Source: Colletes latitarsis (taxonomy: Eukaryota > Arthropoda > Insecta > Hymenoptera > Colletidae). From it: DNA of 64,000 nucleotides. Below, piece by piece: positions 62,275 to 64,000 of this stretch. Below the pieces are notes generated by a model, which saw only the letters and a program-made list of their open reading frames with translations, made no database searches and was not told the DNA's origin. Made by a program: the position numbers and the translations under genes. Each line of letters starts with the position of its first letter. Positions within the stretch are counted from its first letter, which is position 1. The stretch is taken from the NCBI RefSeq assembly GCF_051014445.1, contig NC_135137.1, forward strand, positions 13,951,501-14,015,500. Direction: 5' to 3'.

Positions 62275-63206
62275 CAGGAGATTTACACAAATTACCAGCT
62301 AACAAATTTTACAAAATATTAGAAGAAGTTTTTACCGAAACAGATCAACAAATTACTCTATGCAGCTGTGCTATCACCACACCGTCTGAATCGGATAGAT
62401 TGGACATAATTCGCGAAGCCCATGATAGTTTAATTGGAGGGCATAAAGGGATAACAAAAACGTACAAACGCATTCGATCAAAATTCCATTGGCCAAAAAT
62501 GCGCAACGAAATTCAAGAGTACATCAGGACATGCCAAAGTTGCCAAGAACAAAAATTAGTTCGAGCAAAGACTCGCCAACCCATGTTGATCACCGACACA
62601 CCGCTGGATGCATTTGACAAAATATCACTGGACACCGTGGGACCTCTTCCAATCACGCCTAATGGAAATAGACATATTCTTACCATACAGGACAATCTGA
62701 CGAAATACTGCGTGGCAGTTGCAATACCTAATATTCGAGCCGCGACCATTGCAGATGCCTTCGCACGACACTTTATCGCAATCTACGGTACACCTCGCGC
62801 AATATTAACAGATAAAGGAACTAGTTTCATTGGAAATTTAATGACGAATTTGGCAGAAATATTTAAAATTAAACAAATAACAACTTCCGGATACAGACCA
62901 CAAACTAATGGATCATTGGAAAGAAGTCACATCGTGCTCACTGAATACCTCAAACATTACATGGATAACTACGAAGATTGGGATTTATTAATTCCTTTTG
63001 CAATGTTCTCATATAACACATCCGTTCACGAAGCAACAAATTTCACACCATACGAGTTAATTTTTGGAAAAGTAGCTCGAGAACCCAGTTCCTTCCCAGA
63101 TAAAGAGAAATTAAAATCATATGGAGACTATTTACAGGACTTGATTTCACACATAACTACAATCCGTAACATTACTTCGAAGAGGCCGAATATCCCGGAT
63201 CGGTAA
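62172..63206 (+). pseudogene. pol: Integrase, out of frame with pol and lacking its C-terminal domain
   Basis: This frame is open from 62,172 (after TGA at 62,169-62,171), and recognisable integrase sequence runs from about 62,400. The zinc-binding HHCC set is present: His at 62,421 and 62,442, Cys at 62,532 and 62,541. The catalytic D,D-35-E triad is complete: Asp at 62,631 (SLDTVGPLP), Asp at 62,811 (LTDKGTSF), Glu at 62,919 (NGSLERSH). Pol ends in a different frame at 62,274, and the two frames overlap for about 100 nt. I infer a single-base loss in or near a short T run around 62,260. No canonical slippery heptamer is in phase there. Translation stops at 63,206 soon after the core; I see no GPY/F-type module and no chromodomain. 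A second programmed frameshift is possible but less likely. Confidence 0.85.
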
Positions 63207-63348
63207 CGCGGAAGACGGAGTCGTTGCCGATCTCCACCTGGACCGACTACCGGGGCAGCCACCTGTGAACGTAGCCGAGCACTGGTTGGAGGTGGGCTAC
63301 GTCGTGCCCAAGGTTCAAACCCAGAACACAACGCACCAGTATCGATAA
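63157..63348 (+). other. GC-rich patch with a short open frame, origin unknown
   Basis: From about 63,181 to 63,300 the sequence is about 62% G+C by hand count, against roughly 22-45% in the pol and integrase region just upstream. A frame different from the integrase frame is open for 63 codons and ends at TAA (63,346-63,348). It includes DGVVADLHLDRLP and VAEHWLEVGYVVP. I do not recognise it. It replaces the expected integrase C-terminus. It could be the remaining 3' end of an original coding region after an internal deletion, a captured fragment, or a non-coding segment that is open by chance. Confidence 0.4.
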
Positions 63349-63500
63349 GTACACACCACAACATGACACTACACACCCCGACACATTTAGCTTTCAATTA
63401 TTCTACTTTTCGCGACTTTTATTATTTTCTTTTGTAAATAAGTAACAGGGCGCTTTCCGTCTAATATGAAAGCATCACGCATAACGCGATGTTTCATCTT
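63349..63500 (+). other. 3' untranslated region with imperfect hairpin next to the polypurine tract
   Basis: This is AT-rich apart from its start and has no open frame of note. ATGAAA (63,466-63,471) plus CATC can pair with GATG plus TTTCAT (63,488-63,497), forming an imperfect stem of about 12 bp that ends just before the polypurine tract. Nothing else is recognised. Confidence 0.5.
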
Positions 63501-63522
63501 GGGGGGGGGGGGGGGGGGGAGA
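63501..63522 (+). other. Polypurine tract (19 G followed by AGA)
   Basis: Nineteen consecutive G and then AGA directly precede the TGTTACG of the 3' LTR. This is where the plus-strand primer of LTR elements lies. An almost pure G tract is unusual because such tracts normally mix A and G. The exact count should be treated with care because homopolymers are error-prone in sequencing. Confidence 0.85.
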
Positions 63523-64000
63523 TGTTACGTATGTCGAACGTTTCGTTCCTCAAATTTTTCTTGCCACTTGCGTGCATTATGAAATCGCCCTGCTACTTAT
63601 CTAACCTTTGAAATGGGGGTCACTTCCGTCGCGATGCAGCAGCCCGTTAATTAATACAATTCGGAGAATAGAGCAACTCGTTAATTAATACAATTCGGAG
63701 AATAGTGCACACGGTGATTTCTAACGTACTTTTGAATCCGCCCCACACAGATTTTTTGGTATATAAACCCCGTGATTTCATTACTCGGGGGATCATAATC
63801 GTGCCGTCACGTTAGAGTCAACGTCACGTCTCTTGTCACGCGTATACGATTTGATAGTCAGTTGTATCTTGCGAGATCGGGCTACCGTACCCTTTAGTAT
63901 CAAACCATATAGAATCCGTGAACCGGCATAAATTCTATTGCGGCCTTTATTTCCAACTGACATACCCCCGCATCGCCAGTGCGTCAACACCGCGCAAGAT
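63523..64000 (+). repeat. 3' long terminal repeat, cut by the window end
   Basis: Its 478 visible bases align without gaps to the 5' LTR at an offset of 6,709 bp, with four substitutions (63,654, 63,676, 63,678 and 63,784). The U3 direct repeats and the TATA box are present. The stem-loop array would fall at about 64,279-64,686, outside the window. The full copy should end near 64,781, followed by a target duplication and resumed satellite. Confidence 0.95.
63760..63767 (+). promoter_or_regulatory. TATA box in the 3' LTR
   Basis: TATATAAA, the counterpart of 57,051-57,058. If active here it would drive transcription out of the element into whatever follows, probably more satellite. Confidence 0.65.

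Larger units (their letters stand above)
56814..64000 (+). mobile_element. Ty3/gypsy-type LTR retrotransposon, right end outside window
   Basis: The element has two LTRs in direct orientation (56,814-58,072 and from 63,523), a primer-binding site, gag, pol in the order protease, reverse transcriptase, RNase H, integrase, and a polypurine tract. Integrase following RNase H is the gypsy (Metaviridae-like) order, not the copia order. The internal part is 5,450 bp; if the 3' LTR is full length the element is about 7.97 kb and ends near 64,781. It sits in the satellite after TTTTAGAGGA, so the target duplication probably begins with AGGA or GAGGA, but the right flank is not visible. No env-like frame and no chromodomain are seen. 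The integrase frame break and missing integrase C-terminus suggest a non-autonomous copy. Confidence 0.95.

Noticed and set aside
63128..63397. Minus-strand frame of 89 codons over the GC-rich patch
   Set aside because: Opposite to element transcription, no recognisable domain, and probably open because of the GC-rich composition.
63207..63500. env gene of an errantivirus-like element
   Set aside because: Fewer than 300 bp separate integrase from the polypurine tract, with no signal peptide, membrane segment or long frame.

Overview
This looks like eukaryotic satellite heterochromatin. Nearly nine tenths of the window (1 to about 56,813) is one tandem satellite with a repeat of about 176 bp, roughly 320 copies in a single orientation. 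It holds no recognisable host gene, RNA gene or unique sequence. The rest (56,814 to the end) is a Ty3/gypsy-class LTR retrotransposon inserted in the satellite. It is cut by the window end inside its 3' LTR. The gag-pol style and D,D-35-E integrase fit an insect or other arthropod host. That assignment is inference; no single-copy host gene is present to confirm it.

The satellite is built of larger blocks. Long stretches recur almost unchanged at offsets close to whole numbers of monomers: 4,388/4,564, 3,499, 5,817, 4,909, 1,411/1,587, 1,234 and 1,058 bp. Some copies sit head to tail (8,945-12,443 and 12,444-15,950) and others are separated, giving a nested mosaic as expected from repeated unequal exchange or conversion. 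Most monomers carry a perfect or near-perfect dyad (GTGGTACCAC or a one-step variant), and I see no CENP-B box. A recurrent monomer with a deletion of about 25 bp, usually followed by a CACGTG-bearing monomer, marks the larger-repeat register. A centromeric or pericentromeric location is plausible but unproven.

The retroelement reads in order: 5' LTR (56,814-58,072, TGTTACG...CGTAACA ends), primer-binding site of tRNA-Leu type (58,078), leader, gag with a CCHC knuckle (58,307-59,506), a gag-pol overlap with in-phase -1 slippery heptamers, pol with protease, reverse transcriptase and RNase H (to 62,274), an integrase in a third frame (62,172-63,206) that ends before its C-terminal domain, a short GC-rich patch of unknown origin, a 19-G polypurine tract, and the start of the 3' LTR (63,523). 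I see no env. The visible LTR parts differ at 4 of 478 positions, so insertion was recent, yet this copy looks defective because integrase is out of frame with pol and lacks its C-terminus.

The most unusual structure is in the transcribed part of the LTR: nine stem-loops at about 50-bp spacing (57,570-57,977) whose stems change in a compensatory way, including G-U pairs that make sense only in sense-strand RNA. A second set of three ACTAG/CTAGT hairpins lies in the leader (58,174-58,283).
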